Shown: one piece after another, positions 32,641-42,189 of the stretch | Layout: each line of letters opens with the position of its first letter | Numbering within the stretch: position 1 is the stretch's first letter | Origin: Tupaia tana | Lineage: Eukaryota > Chordata > Mammalia > Scandentia > Tupaiidae | Length of the DNA: 64,000 bases | NCBI GenBank assembly: GCA_026018925.1 | Contig: JAKSZU010000016.1 | Location: 80,362,059-80,426,058 of the forward strand | Reading direction: 5' to 3' | Program-made: the position numbers and the translations under genes | The notes under the pieces: model-generated | The model's database searches: none | What the model saw: the letters and a program-made list of their open reading frames with translations, nothing else | What the model was told of the DNA's origin: nothing

Positions 32641-33040
32641 GGGACCACTAGGTGGCATGGTAGTTAAGGCACTGGACTTCCATATGGTTTACTGCAGTTC
32701 AAGTCCCAGACCTGGAGGCTTGCTTTCTCACTTTACCTCTCTCTCTCTCCCTCCACTTCTCTTTAAATAATTAAAAAGTAATAGTTATAATAATAATAAT
32801 AATAAAGTAAAGTTAAATCAATAATTCTTTTTTAAAGAATTATTTTATTTCATTGTATTTATTCATTCATTTATTTTAACTTGGCCAGGGGAGACAGAGA
32901 AATTGAAAGAGAGAGAGAGAGAGAAAATGAGAAGCAAGCCACCAGGTCCAGGACTCGAACCATGGCCAGCCATGTGAGAGTGTCCAGCGCCTTAACCACC
33001 ATGCCACCTGCTGGTCCCCAAATGAATAATTCCTTTTGAA
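32641..33040 (+). mobile_element. SINE-S copy split by another SINE-S
   Basis: The copy runs 32641-32827 (GGGACCACTAGGTGGCATGG, box B-like GTTCAAGTCCC, CT-rich stretch, TAA-rich tail) and resumes at about 33025. The outer TSD is AAGATGAAAGGC at 32627 and AAGATGAAAAGGC at 33042. Confidence 0.88.
32828..33019 (-). mobile_element. SINE-S copy nested tail-to-tail in a SINE-S
   Basis: The complement reads TTATTTATTCATTC-like tail, GA repeats, GAGAAGCAAGCCACCAGGTC, box B complement GGACTCGAACC intact (32951-32961), and head end CCATGCCACCTGCTGGTCCC. AATAATTC is duplicated at 32820 and 33026. Confidence 0.92.
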
Positions 33041-33049
33041 AAAGATGAA

Positions 33050-33150
33050 AAGGCATTCCATGCTGTGAGATGAGCATTTTATAAAGGAGAGAACCAAAGT
33101 TCAGAGAGGCTAACCAAGGAACCACAGTCACACAGTCGTGTTTCCAATAT
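33050..33150 (-). repeat. MIR core fragment, minus strand
   Basis: GATGAGCATTTTATAAAGGA, ACCAAAGTTCAGAGAGGCTA and CCACAGTCACACAGTCGTG are the complement of the MIR core. Confidence 0.6.
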
Positions 33151-33294
33151 CCAACAATATTCCCGCTATCTCTAGTAGCTTTGTCTGTTACTATAGTTTA
33201 CGGCTGCCACTTAACCTTTCTAATATCTGTGTGAAGCATTCGTGCATTGTGAAATCTTGACTGCCATGAAGAGTCTGAAGTCTCACCTTTCACT

Positions 33295-33365
33295 GTAGCT
33301 GAAACGCCTCACACAGTGACAGGAACACAGTAAGCGCTCAGTCAACGCGGGTTGATTGAATTTAG
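33295..33365 (+). repeat. L2 or MIR 3' end
   Basis: AGTGACAGGAACACAGTAAG, CGCTCAGTCAACGCGGGTTG and ATTGAA follow the late part of L2/MIR. Confidence 0.5.
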
Positions 33366-33914
33366 CTATTTACCGGCGTATACATTGCCACAAGTGTCTC
33401 TTGATATTGCTTCTATTTGCATAGCCATTGATTCAATTATTCTTCCTCACTCCTAAATGAGGCAAGCCACCCCCCCTCCTAGGCACCCACATATTAGCAG
33501 TTTCTGCATTTGTCTTCCATTTACATCGAACTAAACTAATTATGTTCCTGCTACCTCACACCCCATTGGTGTTACACAAGCCCTGAGACAGCCCTATCTC
33601 CTACAGGCATCGCTGGTATCTTTTCAGCAGCCCGTTGTAACGGGAGTGACAGAACTATTAAGAACATCAGCCTCCGATGCGTGAGAAACTTATGGAAAAT
33701 AAACAGTGTCACCCAAGGTAAAGCGGAGACAGCAGCAAAGGAAAACTCGGCACACTTTAATGAAGGGGGATGATTCATCCACTCCTGGGGTAAAAAAGGA
33801 AAAGCGGAAAACAAAAACAGTCTCATGATCTCTACGGGGCCAGAATATCCTGGTGGGTATCACCGATCACACAGCGTTCAGCACATGGTTGGGTTTTGTA
33901 CGACACTGGATAAA

Positions 33915-34082
33915 TGAGATCGATAGATAGACAGATGTTCAAGACTGAGAAATTAGATGGATGGATTAGATAGACGATAAAGATAGATGATAGAGAGATG
34001 TTAAAGACGGACAGGTTAGATAGATTATAATGATATAGATGATAAATGTAGATAAATAGATGATGAAGACAGACAGACAGGA
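33915..34082 (+). repeat. Imperfect GATA-type microsatellite
   Basis: About 165 bp of GATA, GATG and GACA units with many interruptions (GATAGATAGACAGATG, AGATGGATGGATTAGATAG, GACAGACAGACAGG). The imperfections suggest age. Confidence 0.85.
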
Positions 34083-34251
34083 CCCTTCAGTGTCAGTCCA
34101 GTCCCATAGCTACAAGGCCATAGGACTGGACCTATCCCAAGGCAATGTCATTCTTCCCTTCTCCCAGACTACTTAATCAACCTGTTAATTGTCTTGGCTT
34201 CCACTCTGCCTCCCCTTCTCATCTTCTCCAACATAGTAACTCAATAATATA

Positions 34252-34495
34252 CAAAGTTTTGCCATAGGGAGCATGCGCTCAACAGAGAGGCAGAAACAGA
34301 GAGAGAAAATGAGATATCACCCCCCCCCAGGGGTGATAGCCATGCTGCAATCTTTTCTTCTTTATTTTCCTCTGGGGATTTGGGGTACACATCCATGCAT
34401 TTGGCATAATTTTCAAGTCACTGGGTCTGGAACTCAAACTGTGGAATTGGCCATGTGGGATCCAGCCACCTTAACCTCCACACCACCTTCTGGCC
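34252..34495 (-). mobile_element. SINE-M copy, minus strand
   Basis: TTGCCATAGGGAGCATGCGC, the CCCCCCCCAGGGG core, a diverged body, box B complement with CTGGAACTCAAACT and head end CACCACCTTCTGGCC. Confidence 0.82.
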
Positions 34496-34777
34496 TGTCA
34501 TATACAGCCTAAAACACAAGTATAATTATGGTCTTTAGTTTTTCAGATCCTGTGAAAGCTGTGCATGACCTTTGGACTGCAATCAGCCCTGGACGGCCTC
34601 CTCTCCCATATCTGCTCCTTCGGCTCCACCGTACGCCCCTCCCAGGACTCCATTCCCACCAGACCTTTTAATCTACTGAAGTACCAAGAGTCTTGGCCCT
34701 GCCCCCCAGTGACCTTTCCCTAGAATGTCTAAACTTAAATAACACAACTTTGACCTCCCAAATGAAATTGCCATGCT

Positions 34778-34803
34778 GGGGTAGGGGGTGGGGGATGGGG
34801 GGC
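34778..34803 (+). other. G-quadruplex motif
   Basis: Four runs of four to six G are separated by TA, T and AT (GGGG-TA-GGGGG-T-GGGGG-AT-GGGGGG). This meets the standard G4 rule with very short loops. It lies directly upstream of a SINE-S head. Confidence 0.8.
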
Positions 34804-34806
34804 AGG

Positions 34807-34997
34807 TCAGGGCAGCAGGTGGCGTGGTGGTTTAGGTGCTGAACTCCCACATGGCCAACTGTGGTTTGAGTCCCTGACCTGGTGACTTGCTTTCCACTTT
34901 TACTCTCTCTTTTTCTCTCTTTGGTGAGTACATATGCCCTGTAGTAAATAAAAAATTAATAATGATAAATAAATAAAATTAAATTAATTCTTTTAAA
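34807..34997 (+). mobile_element. SINE-S copy with SINE-L type end
   Basis: The head is CAGGGCAGCAGGTGGCGTGG. After the CT-rich stretch it ends TTGGTGAGTACATATGCCCT and GTAGTAAATAA, the SINE-L end, though the SINE-L middle is missing. It is an intermediate form like 29571 and 63657. Confidence 0.88.
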
Positions 34998-35047
34998 ACA
35001 TTGCCATGGTCAGGACACACTCACAACATGCTATGTGTTTCCCTCAA

Positions 35048-35655
35048 GGCTCTTTTATTTTATTTTATTATTTTTTAAACATTAAATTGCTATATGTCAT
35101 TTGGCTTGTAAAGAGAGCTGACCCAACTTAAAATACATCTCAGACCAGTACAGTTGAGAATACTATACACGTTATCATCAATAGGTAATAAACCATTTCT
35201 GTGTCCCACAAATGTCTTGCCTCTCTATTTTTTCTCCCTGATTTCCTTCCCTATACTCTTCCTTTTTCTCACCCTCCTTCCACACTGTCTCCAGTATCCA
35301 TAACTATTTTCACTGCTTTTATGTCCTCCAACCTTTCTATGTCTACCACAGTTACAGACAGTAGGTGTATGTTAAGTGGAGACATACAATATCTTTCTTT
35401 GATTCCCTCATGGCTGTTACTGCAATTTGTAACTATACATTTTTTTTAAAAGAGTTATTTTACTTAACTTTATTTATTTACTTTAATTTGACAGAGAGAG
35501 AGAGAGAGACTGAGAAAGTAAGCTGCCAAGTCTGGACTCAAATAGTGGTCAGCTGTGTGGGAGCTCAGTGACCTTAAATGCCTTTAACCACCATGCCACC
35601 TTCTGGCCCCTGTAATTATACATTTGTGTACAACCATCTGTCTAACATTTGTTTT
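35048..35655 (-). mobile_element. L1 3' UTR fragment, minus strand, split by a SINE-S
   Basis: The plus strand matches the 3' UTR of the L1 at 31382: TGTGTCCCACAAATGTCTTG, CCTCCAACCTTTCTATGTCT and TTAAGTGGAGACATACAATA. The L1 stops near 35430, and a SINE-S with a clear TSD follows. Confidence 0.8.
35443..35610 (-). mobile_element. SINE-S copy, minus strand
   Basis: The AT-rich tail complement, GA repeats, GAGAAAGTAAGCTGCCAAGT and head end CCATGCCACCTTCTGGCCCC are seen. The TSD is TGTAACTATACATTT/TGTAATTATACATTT (35428-35442, 35611-35625). Confidence 0.94.
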
Positions 35656-35790
35656 CTCTGGAGAACATACGCCCCATGAGTCCAGGCAGCATGCCTGTCT
35701 TGTTTTCCATTATGTCTCCAGAGGCGCCCACCATGCCTGGCATAGAAGCACTGTAAGCATGCATTTGTTGAATGAAAGAATGGATTGTTC
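35655..35790 (+). repeat. L2 3' end fragment
   Basis: CCCCATGAGTCCAGGCAGCA, TGTCTTGTTTTCCATTATGT, CACCATGCCTGGCATAGAAG and CATTTGTTGAATGAAAGAAT are the standard L2 3' end order. Confidence 0.78.
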
Positions 35791-36261
35791 CAGCCACCTG
35801 CTCGACATAGCGAGAGAGCGACTCTCATTGGGAAGAGATGAGAGGAGGAGCACAGGAGTGGTGGGGGGTGAGTTCTGATTCCTCACCTTTGACCACAGCC
35901 CTTATCAAAGCTCTCATGGGAGGAACAGAGAGTTGGACAAACACAGTATATGACTTTGAGCTCAGCACTATGAGGGATGCTGTGGGGGCTGAAAGATGCA
36001 CCAGGATTCTTAGGAGCCTTTGTGCTTCTCTGGCTTCTCCAGGCTCTTCAAAACATCCTGTTTGCAGAGTCAGCCCTTAGAAAGGGGTTCGTACTCTGTC
36101 AGCCACCACCATGTGCTAGCAGAGCAAGTGCTTTGAATAAGAAAGAGGTTTCTACTTTAGATTGAAATAGTTAAGATCCTTCTTTTACTCCCCATCTTCA
36201 TGACTCTTTGTTAGAATATTTGAATAGCAATAGTTTTAATATTAACCCCATGTGTATGAGC

Positions 36262-36376
36262 AGTCTTCAAAAGTTCATGGAAAATGCAAATTATGTAAAA
36301 ACTATGGATAGATTTCAAATATTTTGCACTAAAGTGAAGTCATATTTTAATTACACTTTCTGAACTTCCTGAAGTC
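36262..36376. mobile_element. Second mariner-like palindromic MITE
   Basis: The left end AGTCTTCAAAAGTTCATGGA and the complement of the right end (GACTTCAGGAAGTTCAGAAA) form inverted repeats around an AT-rich middle of about 115 bp total. It is a different family from the palindrome at 29877. Confidence 0.6.
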
Positions 36377-36377
36377 A

Positions 36378-36419
36378 CGCGCATGCGCGTGTGTGTGTGT
36401 ATGTGTGTGTGTGTGTGTT
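36378..36419. repeat. CG/GT alternating tract
   Basis: CGCGCATGCGCGTGTG is followed by GT repeats. Alternating purine-pyrimidine of this kind is prone to the Z-DNA form. Confidence 0.85.
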
Positions 36420-36714
36420 ACAGTGCAGGGTAGTTCATGTTCCTCATTCTTTCTTTGTATGGAGAATAGAAAGAAAAAGGAAAGCCCCATAGTTGACGTT
36501 TCTTACTATTACTATTGAAATGGTGCCAGTCAATAAATCCATCATCTTTTTGAAGAGGTGGAGCTATAAACACAGCCTAGCTATTGGATGAGGTCTTTGG
36601 GCACCACCATGCTCAACCCTATGTCCTGTTGAAGTCAACCCTCCTGTCACTATTGCTTTGAGGAGACTTGCAGTCCCACTGTACTTATGGCCCAAGCTCC
36701 TGAATGCAGGGCTC

Positions 36715-36955
36715 AACACAGTGGTCAAGGGCACAGGCTCTCGAATCAAGATGGCTAGAATTCAAATCCAATGTCATCTGACCAGGCAATTCATGCAACC
36801 TCTTTCAATTTCAGTTTTCTCATCTGTAACACAGCAATAATTAGCAGGCCCTAACTCACTAGGTCATTATAAGGATGAGATGAGTGATGCATGTAAAATG
36901 CTGAGCCCATAGCCTGGCCCATGAGCAAATTAACAATACATCAGCTGTTACTGGA
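36715..36955 (+). repeat. MIR, near full length
   Basis: The whole MIR order is visible: GTGGTCAAGGGCACAGGCTC, GAATTCAAATCCAATGTCAT, CAATTTCAGTTTTCTCATCT, GTAACACAGCAATAATTAGC, CATTATAAGGATGAGATGAG and AAAATGCTGAGCCCATAGCC. Confidence 0.85.
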
Positions 36956-37310
36956 AGAATTACCTCAGTTAACGCCAGTTTTCCACTGCACGAATTCACT
37001 CAGTAACTCACCCTTTCACATGCCTTTCCTATAATATTCACTTTCAAAACACTGTAAGCATAAGAGTTTTGAAGGAGTAAGTTAACTTTGGGCGCGGGGA
37101 GAGGAACAGACAGTCAGGGGTGGGATTATTGCAAGGCGAACAACTTCGAACTGAGCGTCAGTAACAGCCACTGACTCCCACAGGACCTCCCTCACATGAC
37201 CATCAGTTTCCCACCTACTTGCTAACAGGGTCCTCGTCCCTTAGTCCCTCTCTTTTCTCATCTTCCTCGCCACAAAAAGGTCTTCCCTAATGAAAACACA
37301 GCAGATTTTT

Positions 37311-37580
37311 TTTTTTTTTTTTTTTTTTGGACAGGTTTTTGCTATAGGGCGTGTGCGCTCGCCAGAAAGACAGAGAGAGACAGAGAGACAGAAGGTGAGA
37401 AATCACCCCCCAGGGGGGATGGTCACGCCGCAATCCCTCCTCCTCCATTCTTCTCTCGGGATCTTGGGCACGCACGCACACGCGCCCGGCGTGAGTTTTA
37501 AGCCGCCAGGTCCGGGACGCGAACTGCGGTCGACTACGTGGGAGTCCAGCGACATAGCCATTATGCCATCTGCTGGTCCC
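37311..37580 (-). mobile_element. SINE-L copy, young, minus strand
   Basis: Full length: GCTATAGGGCGTGTGCGCTC, CCCCCCAGGGGGG core, GTGAGTTTTAAGCCGCCAGG and head end CCATCTGCTGGTCCC. The perfect 16-bp TSD is AACACAGCAGATTTTT (37295-37310, 37581-37596). The head is closer to the S type in its last bases (CATCTGCTGG). Confidence 0.95.
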
Positions 37581-37704
37581 AACACAGCAGATTTTTGAAC
37601 TCTCTTTTGCTGAGCTGATTGCCGCCAAAGCTATGCTTTGGGATCTCTCCAGATCACATTCTCTATCAAAAAGGCTTTTCCCTGACAGACATCTCTTCCC
37701 CCCT

Positions 37705-37885
37705 TGAAAAGGAATTTTTATTTAATCTTCACAAGAAGCCTATGTATTGCAATTGTCATCCTTGTATGGAAGGGAAAGTTGGAGCCGAGAAAGGTGAAGT
37801 AACTTTCCCAAGGTTGTAGAGGTGGTATATAGACAGCCAAGATTTGAATCCCCGTTTGTTTGCCTGAACGTCTGAACTGTTCCCA
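37705..37885 (-). repeat. MIR, minus strand
   Basis: TATTTAATCTTCACAAGAAG, GGAAGGGAAAGTTGGAGCCG, AGTAACTTTCCCAAGGTTGT and CAAGATTTGAATCCCCGTTT are the complement of MIR. Confidence 0.8.
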
Positions 37886-38569
37886 CCAGGGCTGCTGCTT
37901 CCTGTATTTGAATCCAAATGAACTACTAGATGTGACCCACTGAGTCTACCGAGCATGCACAGCCAAAAGAATCACAGCGCGTTTAAGCCTCCCAATGCAC
38001 AGCTTGTATGAACTTCCACCAACAGGATTTTCAGAGCTCTTACTGGAGAGTGTGCCCCCTAATATTAGATTGAGAACACAATGCATACTCCAAAGTTATG
38101 ACACATTGATTTACAGATATGACAGTCACCCATGGGACCAGAGTACTGTCAGATCTCTGATTTCTAGAATCTCCAAACCCTTGCCAAAAAATAACATATA
38201 TTCTTCTCAGGTCAGTCAAAAGGAGAAGCTCTGAAGTTGCAAACATCACAGAAATAATGTCGAGTACCAGAATCCCTGTATTCGGAAGCTCCTTTGCTTT
38301 TCCTTCTTGGGGCATGGTCATGTCCAGAGTAATGGTATATTTCCTAAACTTATTTCTCTCTTCCTTGAAGTTAAAGATGCCATTTGACTCCTATTTCTAA
38401 CCAATCGGATGGGACATCAGAACCCATTCCCCTACCTCCTTCTAAATTTAATCCGAGTCTTCACTATGGGCGAATAAACAGTAGGCGGCTAAGAGCAGAA
38501 AGCCCCAGATACAACGAGCTGACTGCAAACCAGCCCCGGCCACTGAAAAAAAGGAGTTAGCAATATGTA

Positions 38570-38900
38570 TCCAGAACCGTAAAGATGTTCATATCCTTTG
38601 GATGAATCATTTCTCTTGAGGGTATTTATCCTCAGGAAATCACCTCAGGAAAGAAAATTGTTTTAGTCCTAAGAAATTAACTAGTGAAACTGGTGCTAGA
38701 AGAAAGAGCCGAGACTGCCTAGACGTTCCGTGATAAAAAGTACGAATCCCCCTGAGGATGGTGTTATGTAGGCCCTGCAAGCACGGTAGTAGGAAAAGAT
38801 AGAGAACATGGAAAACACGGAACGCACACTCAGGCTGAAGCTTACGGTAAAAATCATAACGCCAAATCACAAGCCCACGAGGACCACAGCTTTGGACCAC
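38570..38900 (+). repeat. Possible old L1M fragment
   Basis: ATGTTCATATCCTTTGGATG, AATCATTTCTCTTGAGGGTA and TTTATCCTCAGGAAATCACC resemble the end of L1 ORF2 in an old L1M subfamily. The rest is decayed. Confidence 0.45.
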
Positions 38901-38904
38901 ATAT

Positions 38905-39750
38905 ATGAACAGGGATTGCAGAGAAAAGGACAGAGTAAAGTGGCTTCAGAAGGTGGCGCTTAGGACTCAGGTCCAAGTGAACCTCATTTCCTCAATGCCT
39001 AGAAAGTCGATTGTGCAATAGGTTTAAAACAGGCACAGAGAAAGTGGGTGGGAGCTTGGATTCTGTTCTGAAACAAAAGGCAGCATTTGGAGCACAGGCC
39101 TTGTGTGAGAGAGCCCAGTTTTGCATGCAAGACATGGAGAGCCCCCTTCCTGCAGCCAGACCCGCACCGGCTGTGGCGTGTGATCACGCTCGCGGGCCAT
39201 CTGCTCAGGGCTTGTGAAGGCAGCCGTGTGTCCTCCTGCCTGGACGCCGGGGAGGACACTGATCACTAGTCAATCTGCCTGAAATTGCCTCCTATGATTA
39301 GTGTGTAATGACTCAGGTAGGTCACGGCCACGGACGCTCCTGTTATTAACGCATTAGCAGCTGTAAATGGCATCGATTCTGCACAATGCAGATGCAGGGA
39401 TAAGGTGGGGAGAGTCTGTCGCTGTGGAGCGTAAATGGTCACTGCAGGAGGCAGCGGCAGCCCCAGGAGACCAGTGTCCTTTGGGAAGGGTGAGGAAGGT
39501 CCAGGAGCAAGGGCAGCCAGGTTTGAGAGGAGGAAACCGGTGGTGGGAAAAAGGAAGCGTTTACCTAGAGCAGAGATAGTCCTCGGCCTTCCCACACCTG
39601 AGACCCTCCTCAGCATACCTGAGCCATCCCTGTGACTGGCTAGCTCATGACAGTGAACATAGCTTGGATTATTTTGTTTATTTTAAAATTGTATCTGACA
39701 ATTCTGTCACGGGTTCAGGGTCTCATGTCTGTAATATCTTCAGGACCCAG
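38905..39750. other. Unique sequence, possible regulatory tract
   Basis: No repeat or exon recognised. The 39270-39400 part holds several TAAT words, a TGACTCAG (AP-1-like), an AGGTCA half-site, a CAGCTG E-box and ATCGAT close together, and is CpG-richer than its neighbours. It could be a conserved enhancer; conservation is untested. Confidence 0.35.
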
Positions 39751-39765
39751 TAAGAATCTAACACC

Positions 39766-40018
39766 GGAACCAGCAGTTGGCATAATGGCCATGTCGCCGG
39801 ACGCCCATGTAGTTGACCGCAGTTCGAGTCCCAGACCTGGTGGCTTAAACTCACACCAGGCGTGTGTGCATGCGTGCCCAAGATCCCAAGAGGAGAATGG
39901 AAGAGAAGGGATTGAGGTATGACCAACCCCCCTGGGGGGGGTAGATTTCTTGCTTTCTGTTTCTCTGGCAAATGCATGCACCCTATAGCAAAAATCTCTC
40001 AAAGAAAAAAAAAAAAAA
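39766..40018 (+). mobile_element. SINE-L copy, intact boxes
   Basis: Head GGAACCAGCAGTTGGCATAA, box B-like GTTCGAGTCCC, full body, CCCCCCTGGGGGGGG core and CCCTATAGCAAAAATCTCTC end. The TSD is AAGAATCTAACACC/AAGACTCTAACACC (39752-39765, 40019-40032). Confidence 0.95.
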
Positions 40019-40032
40019 AAGACTCTAACACC

Positions 40033-41200
40033 AATCTTTTCCCATAGCTATTTGTTAAGGAATAAAGATGACATTACCAGGATAAGAATGTTGACTTTTA
40101 CATAGTGCCATAGCACCCTGAGCTAAAATGTAACACCATACAATAATTCAAGAGAACATATCTCCTTTAAGTAGAAGGACTGAGGGCCAATAAGAGTCAC
40201 TGTGGCTATTGCATGAACACACACAGACACACAGACACATCTCATGCACACTAGTTAGTCAGTACGAGAGGAGATTATTTCTCAGGTGTGTAATTATTCT
40301 GAGTAGCAATAACAGAATCATTGTTGCCATTTATTTAGTGCTGACCACACCAGGCAGAGTTGGGGTCAGTAATTTCTGGAGCAAGAATCTGCAAATGATT
40401 GCTGGAGCTCAAAAGAAACTAGCCACACATTTAAAAAAATATATTCTGGCTGTCTATACATGGAGAAAATTTGTCTTTTTGCTTTGGAGCTTTTCAAAAG
40501 TTGAAAGATATCTATAACTCCAGAATTTGAAGAAACAAAATTCCTAGTTTTTATCATTTATTATCCAGTCATTTCATTAAAATGTTTATTTTTTCTTGGC
40601 AAATTGTATAGATTCCTGCAGGCCCACCAGTGCACAGACAGCAAATGTGGAGGGGAACTGTCTTTCTGCAGATCTCATCTGCAGCTTAAGTGAAGTTAGC
40701 AGAAACACCAGCTCATTGTTCTCTTTAGGTCCCCTCAACTGAGAACTGAGAAGTGATGACCATGAATACAAAGACTGCACCCTTCAGGTGCACAAGCCAA
40801 TAGAAGAGGATGTAGGCAAAGCCTGCTTTCCTCCTCTGTAATTCTATATGCAGTCAGGAGTATGGATCAAACTACATGGACCACAGTTTAGGAATATGGG
40901 GAGGAGACAGCAGAGTATCTGTGCTGCATTAGCTGCCAAACCTACATGGTACCTTTTCTGGTTCAGGAGTGACGGCTTCTTCTCTGTGCACAGGTGGGGT
41001 GGGTAGGACTGCTCCAGCCGTAACTCATGCAAGTCTGCCTCACTAAGATTACGACACTTCTCTTTACCCTTCTCTTCCATGGCCTGGGTCTTCATTTCTT
41101 GTTTATGTTCTGAATTCCAAGCAGGAAGAGGCCTTGGTGAAAGACCAATCTTATTCAATTCCTTAGCACTTTTATTGATATTATAATGAGAAAACTGACG
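40033..41200. other. Unique sequence
   Basis: No repeat or exon recognised. CA-rich words occur near 40218-40246. Frames are 104 codons or less. Confidence 0.4.
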
Positions 41201-41212
41201 TCAACACATTTA

Positions 41213-41350
41213 ACACACCATGCCTTCCTAACTTCTCCAGTCCGTGGGGAAGACAGACACACACCATGCCTTCCTAACTCCTCCAGTCCACGGGGAAGAC
41301 AGACACACACCATGCCTTCCTAACTCCTCCAGTCCGTGGGGAAGACGGAC
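41213..41350 (+). repeat. 46-bp minisatellite, three units
   Basis: Three head-to-tail units of exactly 46 bp lie at 41213-41258, 41259-41304 and 41305-41350. Each starts ACACACCATGCCTTCCTAAC and ends GGGGAAGAC(A/G)GAC. They differ at only a few positions (T/C near the middle, GT/AC before GGGG, A/G near the end), about 95% identity. Confidence 0.97.
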
Positions 41351-41354
41351 AAAA

Positions 41355-41940
41355 CACAGAAAACAGAAACGATGACGACAGACCACGAGGGCTGTGGCAA
41401 GTTTAAACTGGGTGAAAGGACAACGAATAACAAAGCAGAGGTGGACACAGCTTCAAAGGTTACTTTTCCCTGTCCATGGTCCTTAAGTCCTGCCAGCGCA
41501 CACCTTCCTTGTCACTTGATTTTTTGTGACCCTCCTATGCCCTAAAAATAAAGCAGCAGAGGAAACATGTTCCTTCTTTCACTTCCCTGCCTACTCTCTC
41601 TCATTGGCCATTCTTATACGTTCACTCCTTCAGACAGGATCCCCTGAGTTCCTACTCCCTAGGCAGCAGGGAGGGAAGAACCTGGCAGTGCTGCCCCACA
41701 GCGGCCTCAGAGAAAGGAGAGATACAGGTCGGAAACGTGCCAGCAAGAACGCCTGGGGGTAGTCAGCGGGGGATCACGTCAAAGCAAAGGGGAAGGTCAT
41801 GGATGTCATCGGGTGGGATACTGTCTTACATGCCCTAGACCCCGGGACTCTGATGCTGCACAGGTAATCTGCTTTCTCCTCACCATAGTCACACCCGCCC
41901 TATGCAGGACCTCCATACTTTTTCAATTTCCAGCCAATCT
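41355..41940. other. Unique sequence
   Basis: I see no recognisable repeat or exon. Confidence 0.4.
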
Positions 41941-41944
41941 GATG

Positions 41945-42178
41945 ATTTTTTTTTTAAAAATTTGCTATAGGGTACGTGCACTCACCAGAGAAAGACACAG
42001 AGAGAGAGAAGTGAGAAAGCCCTCCCTGTGGGGAGCTGCAGTGCTACAATCCCTTCTCCTCCATTCTCCTTTTAGGATTTGGGATATGCACACACATGGG
42101 CCTAGAATGTTTTTCAAGCCACCAGGTCCAGACTCAAAACGTGAAGTCAGCCATGTAGGATCCAGCTGCCATAGCTGC
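41945..42178 (-). mobile_element. SINE-M copy, minus strand, head lost
   Basis: TTGCTATAGGGTACGTGCAC, a damaged core, CATTCTCCTTTTAGGATTTG, and TTTTTCAAGCCACCAGGTCC are clear. It stops at CAGCTGCCATAGCTGC, short of the head, so it is 5'-truncated or decayed. Confidence 0.78.
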
Positions 42179-42189
42179 ATTTTCTTTAT

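Noticed and set aside
33915-34082. Satellite or centromere-type repeat
   Set aside because: It is a short, imperfect GATA-type microsatellite.
41213-41350. CRISPR-like array
   Set aside because: The units are directly adjacent with no spacers, in mammalian DNA. It is a minisatellite.
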